Shown here: positions 1-9,134 of the stretch, in pieces | Layout of the letters: every line of letters begins with the position of its first letter | Position numbering within the stretch: the stretch's first letter is position 1 | Assembly: GCF_003289965.1 (NCBI RefSeq) | Contig: NZ_QMBQ01000002.1 | Location: 496,001 to 560,000, forward strand | Direction of reading: 5' to 3' | DNA: 64,000 nucleotides | Origin: Mesorhizobium atlanticum | GTDB lineage: Bacteria > Pseudomonadota > Alphaproteobacteria > Rhizobiales > Rhizobiaceae | Made by a program: the position numbers and the translations under genes | Notes under the pieces: generated by a model | Database searches by the model: none | What the model saw: the letters and a program-made list of their open reading frames with translations, nothing else | Told to the model about the DNA's origin: nothing

Positions 1-3000
1 CATGCAATGGCAAACGACGTCGAGCTTTTCCTGCTTGGTGACGGCCAGCACGTGACGGATGGCGATCGGGATATCCTGCTCCGCCATCGCCTCGAACGGC
101 CAGTTGCCGGTGGCCGTGGTCAAGCCCGAACTCGAGCGCATGTCGAGCACCCATACGTCGCGGCCAGCGTCGCATAGAGTTTGGGCAAGATTGCCGGGCA
201 CGGCAGTGTGGGCAAAGGTGGTGCCGCTTGCGCTGTAGCCATGGATAAGCAGTACCGGGCGTTTCGGGACGCTACTGTTGATCGGTCCGTCGGGAGTACC
301 GTCATAACGCGCCAGGCGGATGCGAATCGACGGCATCGCCGTGCCCAAGGTCAGCCATTCGATTTGCGGGTTCGGCAAACCCACTATTACCCCGGGCAGT
401 CTCTGTGGCACACGCTCCGATGGAGGATCGGGACGGCGAAAACTCAGCGCGTGTATCTGAAGGACGACGCGCAAGCCGTAGAGCAGGAAAGACATCAAAT
501 CCGCCAGCGCGGCGACCCTGTTTTCCTGATCGACTATTCGCAGCAGGGGCACCTGCCGCCGGGCCAGGTAGCGCTTGTTGAGTTCCAGCACCGGTGGTTT
601 CTTGCCGAGAGCAGTCTTGCGCATGCGCGGGAAAGCCACGACCGACATCTGTATCAGCTGCGTCCAAGGACTGGCGCCGCGTCCATATGTGAGCCGTTTG
701 ACCGCTCTGATCTTCCCATGCTGGAACATCGAGCTGTCGAACCCCGCGTCCGCAGCGGCTTTCTTGGACACCAGGTCATCGGCCTTGACGATCTTGTCGA
801 TTTGCAGATCGTATTCAATCAACCGCACTCCACCGGCACGGGAGCACAGGTACAGAATGTCCCACCACCTGAAACCTGACAGTCCTCCGCTGTCCGGAGG
901 CTTGAGACGCAGCCATTTCTGGCCTTGCTGGGTCCAGGTGTAGGCGAGATCGCGAAATCCACGGTTGATCGCCCAAGCCCGCAAAGCACGTGCTGTTCGA
1001 CCGACAGGACCGGACTCCTCGCGATCGAAAAGACGCAGCGTGCCCGAAATCTCGGCTTCGACGGCGACATCGCTTTCATAGGCTTGGTCGGCGATAGGGT
1101 CGAACTGCTTTCCTGCTCGCAGAATGCGCAATCGACCGTCGGCGATCGGCAGAGAGCGGCCGCCTGGTGCCCGTAAAGAAAAGAGATCGGACAGGACCAC
1201 GGGCTTGGTGGTGAGGGTTACTTCGACGGTATGCAGTCTTGCCGTGCCAGTGCTGCCTGTCACCAGGGGAACCTGACCTCGCACCTGTTCAGTCAGTTCG
1301 ATCCGGGTTGGAGTGGGTGCGGGGTTGGTTCGTGGCGTAGAATAAACCGGTCTCGGGGTGCCGGCGGAATGTCGGGGCACAGGGGAGTCGATCAACCGGC
1401 CGCCGCTAAGGTGCCATTTTTCCTTGAGTGCGCTGATCGCTCGCAACGCAAGAACGGCGATGGTCAGGGCCGGGTTAATGCCCAAGGACGTGGGAATGAT
1501 CGAGCCATCGAGCACGACCAGTCCCTCGTGGAAAGGGCTGGGGGCGGTCCCGGCGGGGTTGAACACACGCCCGCAATGGTCTGTGACGCCCTGTCGGACA
1601 TCATCACCCATGGCACATCCACCAAGCGGGTGCACCGTCACCAGGGGACCGCGTTGGCGGCCGAATACCGCTTCCAGGCGATCGGACAATGGCCGCCATA
1701 GCAGATTGTTGACCACGCGCCCCCCCAACCCCGATTTTTGAAGCAGGTCGGCAAGATGCCTGTGATGTCTCTCGAACCGCGGATCCAATCGCAACTCCGG
1801 CCATCGCACGGTGAGCATGCCGTCGCTGTTATCTTGAATGGCGCTACCCAGGGCCAGTTCGCCCTCGGCGTCGTCGCGGCCAATCATCGCCAGCACCAGG
1901 GAGTTCGCGATGGCGTCAGGGTCGACGGCAGCGTCGTCGGCCCATGAGGGATCTGGCTTCTGTTTCCCGCAATCGCCCTCGACCACGCGATTGAGCACAT
2001 CGAATGTGGTGGTGCTCTCCTCAAAAAGCCGGCGCAACGGTCCCGGCACCGCCAGATCCTGAATCACCAGGTCGGTATCTGCGTTGCCTTGGCGCAGATC
2101 GATCATCGCGGTTATTGTCGGACCGATCGCGCGGCCACCCTCGTGGGCAGAGCCTGCAGCCGGAAACTGCGTTTCATCGGCCACTCCATTGACCCGCGTC
2201 GTCAAGGCGTGGGCAACCACGAGCATATCCCCGTTAGCAGAGAACTTGCGGCCCAACTGGTCGGAGAACCTGGTGCGGTCATTCTGCGAGCGCATCAAGA
2301 TTTCCGTCGAGCCGAACGTCCCGGCAGCGAGAATCACCCGCCTTGTCCGCAGCGCAAACGGTTTCCGTTGGCGATCTCTCAACTGCCCGTCGGTGTGGTT
2401 GACGTCCACCTGCCATCCGTCCGTCAACGGCGAGACGCGCAGGACGGTGGCGCCCGTGACAATGCGAACTCCGCTTTGTTGGGCAAGGCGCAACAAACTC
2501 AGGTCGAGGGATTCTTTGGCGTTGTGGTTGCAGCCTGTGGCGCAGTCGCCGCACCGGAGGCACGAACTCATGGCGACCCGCGCGGGATTTGTACGGCAAT
2601 CGGATGCAACCGTTATCTGGGTCGGTTGGGTGTTGCCGTCGCCCAGCTTCCTAAGTGCTTCGGTTTTGGCCAATGAGGGGCCGCCGATGGCATTGGCCCC
2701 CAACCAAGCGCGCAGTTGTTTAGCCGTCTCGTCAAGCTTGGTTTCGTCACGAATCTCGGCAGGCCAGCGCGCCTCCTTGAAAACCTTCTGGTGGGGCATC
2801 TCCATGACACCGGCGTTGATCAATGAGCCCCCGCCCAGACCGGAGGCAACGAGCGCTGCGGCGTCATCGCTCCAGCGCATGTCGTACAGGCCATCGAACA
2901 CACCACGCTGCCGCTCCGCGAAGGGCGTCGTGAAGCGGACGTGCCCCGCCAAATCGGCCATGCGGGTTGGGAACATTCCTGCCAGGTACTCCTTGCCGCG

Positions 3001-3240
3001 TTCAAGCAAGCAGATCCTCAACGGGTTTCCTTGAGCATCCTTGCAGTTGCTGAGTTCCGCGGCAGCCACGGAGCCGCCATAGCCGCTGCCGACTATGACA
3101 ATGTCGAAATCATACTTGTCCTTGGCGCGTCTCCTGCGTGGATTGGCGATCTGGGGCAGATCGCTGACCAATGCTTCGAGCCCTCGCGAGAGCCAAACTG
3201 TTGCACGTGCCTTTTCGGCCCCCCCGAGATCAATGGACAC
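1..3240 (-). CDS. GMC oxidoreductase (cholesterol-oxidase-like) fused to alpha/beta hydrolase, C-terminus off the left edge
   Basis: One reading frame is open without a stop from 3240 to the window edge (1080 residues, no stop codon reached). The GTG start at 3240 has GGGGAGGGG three bases upstream. Residues 51-56 (GSGYGG) are the FAD/ADP-binding glycine motif. GLGGGSLINAGV follows near residue 130, a CLRCGDCATGCNHNAK stretch near residue 225, and HPLGGCAMGDD from residue 537 is the GMC C-terminal motif containing the active-site His region. After a linker of about 400 residues, VLLIHGYSASGTTFAH (from about residue 996) and DVWVLDMRSSSG start an alpha/beta hydrolase domain. Proteins joining a cholesterol-oxidase-type GMC domain to a hydrolase are known in actinobacteria and proteobacteria; a sterol or hydrophobic alcohol substrate is inference. 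Divergent from the cyclase gene at 3388. Confidence 0.88.
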   Translation of the reverse strand, partial: MSIDLGGAEKARATVWLSRGLEALVSDLPQIANPRRRRAKDKYDFDIVIVGSGYGGSVAAAELSNCKDAQGNPLRICLLERGKEYLAGMFPTRMADLAGHVRFTTPFAERQRGVFDGLYDMRWSDDAAALVASGLGGGSLINAGVMEMPHQKVFKEARWPAEIRDETKLDETAKQLRAWLGANAIGGPSLAKTEALRKLGDGNTQPTQITVASDCRTNPARVAMSSCLRCGDCATGCNHNAKESLDLSLLRLAQQSGVRIVTGATVLRVSPLTDGWQVDVNHTDGQLRDRQRKPFALRTRRVILAAGTFGSTEILMRSQNDRTRFSDQLGRKFSANGDMLVVAHALTTRVNGVADETQFPAAGSAHEGGRAIGPTITAMIDLRQGNADTDLVIQDLAVPGPLRRLFEESTTTFDVLNRVVEGDCGKQKPDPSWADDAAVDPDAIANSLVLAMIGRDDAEGELALGSAIQDNSDGMLTVRWPELRLDPRFERHHRHLADLLQKSGLGGRVVNNLLWRPLSDRLEAVFGRQRGPLVTVHPLGGCAMGDDVRQGVTDHCGRVFNPAGTAPSPFHEGLVVLDGSIIPTSLGINPALTIAVLALRAISALKEKWHLSGGRLIDSPVPRHSAGTPRPVYSTPRTNPAPTPTRIELTEQVRGQVPLVTGSTGTARLHTVEVTLTTKPVVLSDLFSLRAPGGRSLPIADGRLRILRAGKQFDPIADQAYESDVAVEAEISGTLRLFDREESGPVGRTARALRAWAINRGFRDLAYTWTQQGQKWLRLKPPDSGGLSGFRWWDILYLCSRAGGVRLIEYDLQIDKIVKADDLVSKKAAADAGFDSSMFQHGKIRAVKRLTYGRGASPWTQLIQMSVVAFPRMRKTALGKKPPVLELNKRYLARRQVPLLRIVDQENRVAALADLMSFLLYGLRVVLQIHALSFRRPDPPSERVPQRLPGVIVGLPNPQIEWLTLGTAMPSIRIRLARYDGTPDGPINSSVPKRPVLLIHGYSASGTTFAHTAVPGNLAQTLCDAGRDVWVLDMRSSSGLTTATGNWPFEAMAEQDIPIAIRHVLAVTKQEKLDVVCHCM

Positions 3241-3387
3241 TGGCCCCTCCCCGAAATAAGCCTGAAATATACGCGAAATTTAATGTAACGTCAGGAAGCC
3301 GCGTCCGGCATATTGTGGTGGTATTCTTCAAGGCGTTTGCGACCTTCTGCTCCTTGGGTGCTGGTGTCGCGACTGCGGGGGAGGACC

Positions 3388-6300
3388 ATGAGGGAAACTC
3401 ACGAGCTACTGGGGAGTTTCCTTCCCCTTAGGTTACTTGGGAGAATCCATGCGGTTCGCTCAGACGGCCCTGCAGCCGTCGAGTTTCCGGCTGCCGTGAT
3501 GTTTGTCGATGTGTCCAGGTATACTGCCCTGGTCGAGCAACTGGCACGCCGAGGACAGGAAGGACTCGAACGAATTCCAAGCCTGCTCAGCCGCTCGTAT
3601 TCACGCTGTGTGGAGCAGGTCCACGAGCGTGCAGGAGAGGTTTTATATCTCGCCGGCGACGAGTTGCTGGCCTATTGGGCGGCGGACGGCGGCGGACTTG
3701 CAAGCGCTGTCCGAGCGGCGGTTGCCTGCGCCGAGGCTATCTGCGGTAACCAGAACGACCGCCCGGACAACGGCGAAGGCGACATCGCACCAGCACTGCA
3801 TGTTGGTATCGGCGCGGGGCCCCTTTGGGTCGCGGCTCTGGGCAGCCAGCGCATTTGGACGCTCTTTGCCGGAGGAAGCGCGGTCATCCAAGCCGCCCGC
3901 TCCCAGACTGTTGCGCGCAGATGGGAGTATGTGGTTTCGGAAAAGGCCAGTCAGGCCCTTGCGGGGCCGTCTGGATCGCAACCCAACTTGGATGCCGGAG
4001 CCACGAACCCTCCTCCAGCCGATTGGCTAGCGCGGTTTCTGCCTTTGCAGCTCAGGGATCTGATCACTGACGTTGAATCAGGCCCGACGGCCGAAGGCAG
4101 CGCCATTCCGGTCACCCCCACAGAGCATCGCCGGACAGCCGTCCACCTGGATACCCTTGCCGAAATAAGACCGATCACCGCTCTGTTCGCGCGAATAGCC
4201 GGGCTCGACTACAGCCAACCTCAGGACCTTGCTCGCTATCAATCGCTATACATGGCCCTGCAGGAAGATTTGCGCTCGCGAGGCGGGCCAGCCGGCGAGC
4301 TGCTCTTGGACGACAAGGGTCTGGTTTTCTTTGCGACGTTCGGAGCGCGAGGCAGCTTTCATCGCGATGACCCTATCCGCGCGCTCGATGCTGCCCGCGC
4401 GATCAGTCTGACGGCTCAACATCTGGGACTGTCGACGTCCGTAGGGATCGCGACCGGCGATGCGCATTTCAGTGTCGTCGGCAGCGCCCGCCGGCGGCAG
4501 TTCATGGTGTTCGGAGCTCCGGTGAATCGTGCGGCTCGGCTTATGACCGCATCAACAAGCATTCTATGCGATGCACCGACCGAGAGAGCCAGCCGAAGGT
4601 CATTTCGCTTCGAGGAACGCGGCACACTGCAACTCGAAGGGCTGGGGGATATGGCGGCCGTCTTTTGTCCGGCAGACCAACGCGCCCCCGAACACAACAC
4701 GACCTCGCTCATCGGTCGGGGAAACGAGCTAGGAGCCCTGGAACGCACATTTCACGAAGCCCGGGAAGGAAGCAGGCGTCTGGTGGTGATATTGGGCGAG
4801 TCAGGGATCGGCAAGACAGCGTTGATCAAGGCTTTCACGGACGAACTGCGCTCGGCTGGGACCGCCGTGTTCGTGGCTGGCGCCGAACGTGACGATCGCC
4901 GTACGTCACTCTTGCCTTGGCGACGGCTGCTTGCGGCCGTTCTAGGGCTTTCCTCAGGAAGCGACGGCGTTACGGTTCTTCAACGTGTCACCGAGCGTGT
5001 CCAAGGCCACCCGTCGGTCGCCGCGCGACTGCCGTTGCTCGGTGATGTGCTGGGCGTCGAAATCCCGCAGAACGACGCGACAAGGCATTTGGAAGGAGCC
5101 AATCGCGCTGATGCGACCATGCGACTTCTGGGCGATCTGATGGATAGGTTGTCATCACGTCCGCTGGTATTGGTATTGGAGGACAGCCAGTGGCTGGATT
5201 CGGCATCATGGCGTCTCGTGGAGTGGATCCTCTCCTCGTTATCGTCGCTGCTCTTGATCTTGTGCGTGCGCTCGGACGAGGTACCGGAGGAACTGAAGAA
5301 CCTGCGCAGGCGGGCCGAGGCACCGGGGATGAATACAGGCGGAGCCGATGCCGACGATCCGGCGCGGTTTTGTCGGATCTTGGATCTCGAAGAGCTCAAC
5401 GACGTATCGATTTGCGAACTGGTCGCCCGCACGCTGGGGGAAGCGCCGCCACATGACGAGCTTTTGCGCCGGGTTTGTGCATTGGCGGGCGGCAACCCGT
5501 TCTTTGCGGAGGAGATCGCCCTCACTCTGAAGAGCCAGGGACTCATCGCTGTGCGCGACGGCTTCTGGTGCCCAATTCGGCCGTTGGACCGTCTTAGATA
5601 CTTCGAGGGGGTCGAACGGGTCATTCGCGAGCGCGTCGATCGGCTCGAAGCCGCCGCACAAGAAGCGATCAAGGCGGCGGCGGTGATCGGCCGCACCTTC
5701 AGCCGCGAGGCGCTTGCGACCTTGCTCAAGGGCGTATTGCATGGCGGTGCCGTTGCCGCGGCCGTCGAGTCGCTTGCGGCCGCGCATCTCGTGCGTCAAG
5801 TCGTCAGTTCAGGGAATTACGAATTCCGCCATGATCAGATCCGGGACGTCGTCTATGGCGCAATCCCCGGTGAAGTGCGCCAGAGGCTGCATGGAGCATT
5901 GGCCGCATGGATGGAGTCAAGCCAGTCGGCTGCTACCGGCGCTGACACTGCGGCACTTGTCCAGCACTTTGAGGCTGCTGGGGACAGCCTCAAAGCAGTA
6001 AGATACGCAAATCTCGCCGCAACCAAGGCCCTGCAGATCGGTGCATTTCGCGAGGTTGAGTCATTTTTGGGTATCTGCCTGAACTACGAGTCCGAGCAGC
6101 CTTGGAGCGCCGTTCAAAGGCTGCAGGCAGTGCGTTGGCGCAGGCAGCTCGGCGAGGCTCACTATAGCCGCGGCGACCTTCATGCTCAGGGCGTTTCAGT
6201 GAGACGGGCGCTGGTATTGGCAGGCGAGCCAGTTCCACGCTCACCAGTGGCTCTTTTGACCAGGCTGCTCGGAAGCGGACTGCGCCTCGCATTTCAACAG

Positions 6301-7398
6301 ATATTTCCACCCTCGGCCCGATCAGGCCAGGACGGTGCCTTAGGCTCTTGGGAGCAGGAACTGACTCGCTGCCTGAACCAGGCTGCCGTCGTGGATTATT
6401 TCGAACTTCGCTTCTCACGCGCATTCTCACACACTGTCGCGGCCGTCACCTATGCCGAGCGAACTGGGGTCACGACCGAGATGGCGGTGGCGTCCGCCCA
6501 ACTCGCTTGCGGTTTGGGAATTCTCGGGTGGCGGCGCGCCTGCCACTACTTCATGGCACGGGCGGAACGGGTCGCGATCACGCTGGCGGACCCATCGATC
6601 CACTCGCACCTCTGCAACCTCGACGCGTTATGGCGTATCGGGCATTGCGATTGGATGATGGTGGATCGTCGTCTCGATCAGTCGCAAGAACTTTGTCTCC
6701 AAGCAGGAGATCAACTGAGTTGGTGCAACGCCCAGGCCATTCGTTTCTGGTCTCTGTACTACCGAGGCCACTCGGGCGAACTGGAGCACACTGCCCAAGC
6801 ATTGCTTTCAAGGGCGCAGAACAGCGGAAACCTCCAGCAGGAAGTCTGGGCGTTGCGATGCAAGTCCTTGTGCGTTCTTCAGGCGGATAGCCCCCGGGAA
6901 GCGGTCGACATTCTCAGGCTGACCACGTCCGCCATGGTCGGGTCTTCCGATCTCGCCGACATGGTTTCGGCAAAGGGTTCCCTCGCGCTCGCCCTTGCAC
7001 GAGTTGGGCAACATGCAGAGAGCGTCCGGGCGGTTGTGGATGCGCTACGCCTCCTGCGCGAGATGGGTCGACCGACCGTGCACAGCACACTGCCCGGCAT
7101 CACTGGAGTGATCGAAGTGCTCTTGCGCGGCCGCGAGGCGGGTTTGTCGAGAGAATACGACCAATGGCGGCACTGGGAGCGGCAAGCACTGCATGAGCTC
7201 AAGCGCTTTCGCCGTGTGTTTTCTGTAGGCGTCCCGCAATATGCGTTGTGGGTCGGCGTGGCGCACTGGCTGGATGGACGCAATGAACTGGCTATCTCAA
7301 CCTGGCAACGTGGGCTTGCGGCCGCTCAGCGTCTCGCGTTGCATCGCGACGCGTCGATGATCGCGGCGGAGATAAGACGCCGACAGGATCGGGTCTAG
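3388..7398 (+). CDS. Soluble-adenylyl-cyclase-like protein: tandem class III cyclase domains, AAA ATPase, TPR-like tail
   Basis: A 1336-residue protein. The ATG at 3388 is chosen because GGGGGAGG lies just upstream; an in-frame ATG at 3313 has no ribosome site. The first cyclase domain (about residues 30-190) keeps both metal-binding Asp positions, D41 in FVDVSRYT and D91 in AGDELLAYW. The second (about 285-420) has lost the first Asp (FARIAGLDY) but keeps the N-x3-R pair, N380 and R384 in VNRAARLM, which normally reaches into the partner active site. A Walker A (GESGIGKT, 470-477), Walker B-like LVLVLEDSQWLD (593-604) and GGNPFFAEE (about 701) define an AAA_16/STAND ATPase, followed by about 550 mostly helical residues. 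This order matches animal soluble adenylyl cyclase (ADCY10). cAMP synthesis is likely but bicarbonate control cannot be read from sequence. Shares a 147-bp promoter region with the divergent GMC oxidoreductase. Confidence 0.85.
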   Translation: MRETHELLGSFLPLRLLGRIHAVRSDGPAAVEFPAAVMFVDVSRYTALVEQLARRGQEGLERIPSLLSRSYSRCVEQVHERAGEVLYLAGDELLAYWAADGGGLASAVRAAVACAEAICGNQNDRPDNGEGDIAPALHVGIGAGPLWVAALGSQRIWTLFAGGSAVIQAARSQTVARRWEYVVSEKASQALAGPSGSQPNLDAGATNPPPADWLARFLPLQLRDLITDVESGPTAEGSAIPVTPTEHRRTAVHLDTLAEIRPITALFARIAGLDYSQPQDLARYQSLYMALQEDLRSRGGPAGELLLDDKGLVFFATFGARGSFHRDDPIRALDAARAISLTAQHLGLSTSVGIATGDAHFSVVGSARRRQFMVFGAPVNRAARLMTASTSILCDAPTERASRRSFRFEERGTLQLEGLGDMAAVFCPADQRAPEHNTTSLIGRGNELGALERTFHEAREGSRRLVVILGESGIGKTALIKAFTDELRSAGTAVFVAGAERDDRRTSLLPWRRLLAAVLGLSSGSDGVTVLQRVTERVQGHPSVAARLPLLGDVLGVEIPQNDATRHLEGANRADATMRLLGDLMDRLSSRPLVLVLEDSQWLDSASWRLVEWILSSLSSLLLILCVRSDEVPEELKNLRRRAEAPGMNTGGADADDPARFCRILDLEELNDVSICELVARTLGEAPPHDELLRRVCALAGGNPFFAEEIALTLKSQGLIAVRDGFWCPIRPLDRLRYFEGVERVIRERVDRLEAAAQEAIKAAAVIGRTFSREALATLLKGVLHGGAVAAAVESLAAAHLVRQVVSSGNYEFRHDQIRDVVYGAIPGEVRQRLHGALAAWMESSQSAATGADTAALVQHFEAAGDSLKAVRYANLAATKALQIGAFREVESFLGICLNYESEQPWSAVQRLQAVRWRRQLGEAHYSRGDLHAQGVSVRRALVLAGEPVPRSPVALLTRLLGSGLRLAFQQIFPPSARSGQDGALGSWEQELTRCLNQAAVVDYFELRFSRAFSHTVAAVTYAERTGVTTEMAVASAQLACGLGILGWRRACHYFMARAERVAITLADPSIHSHLCNLDALWRIGHCDWMMVDRRLDQSQELCLQAGDQLSWCNAQAIRFWSLYYRGHSGELEHTAQALLSRAQNSGNLQQEVWALRCKSLCVLQADSPREAVDILRLTTSAMVGSSDLADMVSAKGSLALALARVGQHAESVRAVVDALRLLREMGRPTVHSTLPGITGVIEVLLRGREAGLSREYDQWRHWERQALHELKRFRRVFSVGVPQYALWVGVAHWLDGRNELAISTWQRGLAAAQRLALHRDASMIAAEIRRRQDRV

Positions 7399-7831
7399 CA
7401 GCTCGCTCGTGGCTCGTCGCGATCATCCAGGCGCTCATTTCGGGGTCGGATCGATTCCGGAGAGGCGGGGGGTCGCATATGGAAATCGGTGCCGCGAAGC
7501 CGCCGTTCGCTGACGGCTCGGCCAAGACATTCGTCATGTCGTCACCAGGCTTCAGTATCGCGCTGCTTGGCGCCACATTGGCCAGCAGGCACGGCTTTGG
7601 GCGAAGCGCCACCAGAGGTTCGCGTTTTAGCTATGATTTCAAAATATAGAAGGAGATTGGTAGCGGGAGAGGGCTACCGCCAGTACAGCGCTGCAACCGA
7701 GTTCGTCTGTTGAATGTACTCGCAAGCAGGGCCGACAGGATCACATCCTATCCTCTGGCTGTGGTGGCCGGCTGATTTGAACTGTCATCATGGGCCCGCA
7801 AGGAGGCGAAGCCGACGTCGTAGGACAAACA
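7399..7831. other. Non-coding stretch
   Basis: Between the cyclase gene and the tRNA fragment at 7832. Short frames here have no ribosome site and no recognisable protein. I see no RNA gene or promoter I can support. Confidence 0.5.
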
Positions 7832-7856
7832 AGCCAAAATCCTGTCCCCGCAACCA
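7832..7856 (+). pseudogene. tRNA 3'-end fragment (initiator-tRNA-like), possible att remnant
   Basis: The stretch ends in GTCCCCGCAACCA, preceded by a T-arm-like CAAAATCCT. This is how an initiator tRNA-Met type gene ends (T arm, acceptor strand, CCA). The 50-80 bases upstream do not form the D arm, anticodon arm or the matching 5' acceptor strand, so only the 3' end is here. A terminator follows directly. A second fragment in the same orientation lies at 16881-16908. tRNA 3' ends are the usual integration targets of islands and ICEs. Confidence 0.55.
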
Positions 7857-7875
7857 ATTCTATCATAAATCAATT

Positions 7876-7904
7876 ACCGTCCCGGTCTAGCCGGGGTGGT
7901 TTTT
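7876..7904 (+). terminator. Rho-independent terminator after the tRNA fragment
   Basis: ACCGTCCCGG, a TCTAG loop and CCGGGGTGGT pair over 10 bp (two G-U pairs), then TTTT. It resembles the hairpin behind the second tRNA fragment at 16927, so fragment and terminator appear to have moved or been duplicated together. Confidence 0.65.
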
Positions 7905-8066
7905 GCGTTCTGCGTTTCCTTGTTTCTAAAGGCCGCACTTCTCTCATCATCAATCGCGGACAACCCACATAGCCTCCCTGCAGGCCTGGAAGTTCGCAAA
8001 ACTGCAGCCAAGCGCTTTGATCTTTTTTGCAGTCTCCGTGGCGATGACTGGGGACACTGATGGCGA

Positions 8067-8966
8067 TCATCCGCGCGCCGGCAGGTGCTTTGCCACCTCG
8101 ACGAAGTTAAGCACCGCCTTGGCCCGATTGGTGCGTTTCCATACGAGCACCGTCTGGCTACGAAAGCCCGGATGAAGGATCGGCCGGACCTCGACATTGC
8201 GTCCGAGAAAATTGATCAGGCTTTCGGGATAGATGGTTACGCCGAGACCGGCAGCGACGAGGCCAAGCAGCGCGAGCGTATTGGAGGCCTCAAGCCTAAT
8301 GTTGAGTCGCACGCCTTCGGCGGAAAACATATCGTCGAGCCGCCAACGATAGGCCTCCCATTCGATCATGTCCCCAAGAATAAGATCTTCCTCGGCAAGG
8401 TCTGTAGGATGCACCTCATGAAGCCGTGTGAGGCGGTGGTTTCTTGGCGTGACCACATAAAGTGGATCCTCCGACAGGAGCAGCGAATGGAAATCACTGT
8501 GATCGAACGGACCGATCATGTAGCCAATATCGACTTCATCATGCGCCAGCGCCACTTTCTGGCCCTGAGTGCGGATGTAACGGAGGCTGACGTCGATGTG
8601 CGGATAGAGCCGCCGGTACCGCGATACGGCGAACGGCATAAGCTCAGTTGCGGCAAAGGCCATATAGGCCACGCGCAGGCTACCGGTCTTGCCCTCCGCA
8701 ACCAGGCGGGCCGCCTTCACCGAATTGGAATAGGTCTGCATGAGCCGGACATTTTGCTCGTAGAAGGAGCGTCCGGCAGGGGTCAGCGCCACCTCGCGCG
8801 TCGTGCGTTCGAAGAGCGCGAAGCCCAGTAGATGTTCGAGCTTCTGGATGCGTCGGCTCAGTGCTGACTGGTCGACGTTCAGCCGCTCGGCGCTACGGCG
8901 AAAACTCAATTCCTCCGCCACGACAAGAAAAGAATGGGTGAGGTCCAGTCCTGCTTCCGCTTCCAT
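8067..8966 (-). CDS. LysR-family transcriptional regulator
   Basis: 299 residues from the ATG at 8966. The N-terminal winged helix-turn-helix shows the family pattern (FLVVAEELSFRRSAERLNV, then QSALSRRIQKLEHLLG and LFERTTREVALTPAG), followed by a periplasmic-binding-protein-like effector domain. The frame extends up to 9020, but those extra residues would overlap the palindrome at 8979-9009, and LysR proteins normally start about 10 residues before the FxxVAEE segment, so I chose 8966. It is divergent from the amidase-hyuA-hyuB-MFS operon and probably regulates it in response to a substrate or intermediate; this is inference from gene order. Ends in KHLPARG at 8067. Confidence 0.85.
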   Translation of the reverse strand: MEAEAGLDLTHSFLVVAEELSFRRSAERLNVDQSALSRRIQKLEHLLGFALFERTTREVALTPAGRSFYEQNVRLMQTYSNSVKAARLVAEGKTGSLRVAYMAFAATELMPFAVSRYRRLYPHIDVSLRYIRTQGQKVALAHDEVDIGYMIGPFDHSDFHSLLLSEDPLYVVTPRNHRLTRLHEVHPTDLAEEDLILGDMIEWEAYRWRLDDMFSAEGVRLNIRLEASNTLALLGLVAAGLGVTIYPESLINFLGRNVEVRPILHPGFRSQTVLVWKRTNRAKAVLNFVEVAKHLPARG

Positions 8967-8978
8967 ACCAGGCACCGT

Positions 8979-9009
8979 CAATTGATGCGTTTGACGCATG
9001 AATAATTGG
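8979..9009. promoter_or_regulatory. Nested palindrome, probable LysR operator
   Basis: ATGCGT-TTG-ACGCAT is a perfect inverted repeat containing the LysR consensus T-N11-A (T8986, A8998). It is nested inside an outer CAATTG/AATTGG pair. It lies between the LysR start (8966) and the amidase start (9135), where a shared activator/autorepressor site is expected. Confidence 0.65.
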
Positions 9010-9134
9010 CCAAAGACCATTTCAGCTCAAGGTCGAGACGCGGCAATCTTTTGACGGATAACCGGTGGACGGAAATGTCCCATGGTCATCGGACAGCAAC
9101 GGCGCCGCATTGCCGGCCAAGCAGAGGAAACGCC

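Noticed and set aside
181..3034. Plus-strand frames of up to 316 codons opposite the GMC gene
   Set aside because: The minus strand is continuously open from 3240 to the edge with GMC and hydrolase motifs; the plus-strand frames are Arg/Ser-rich shadows.
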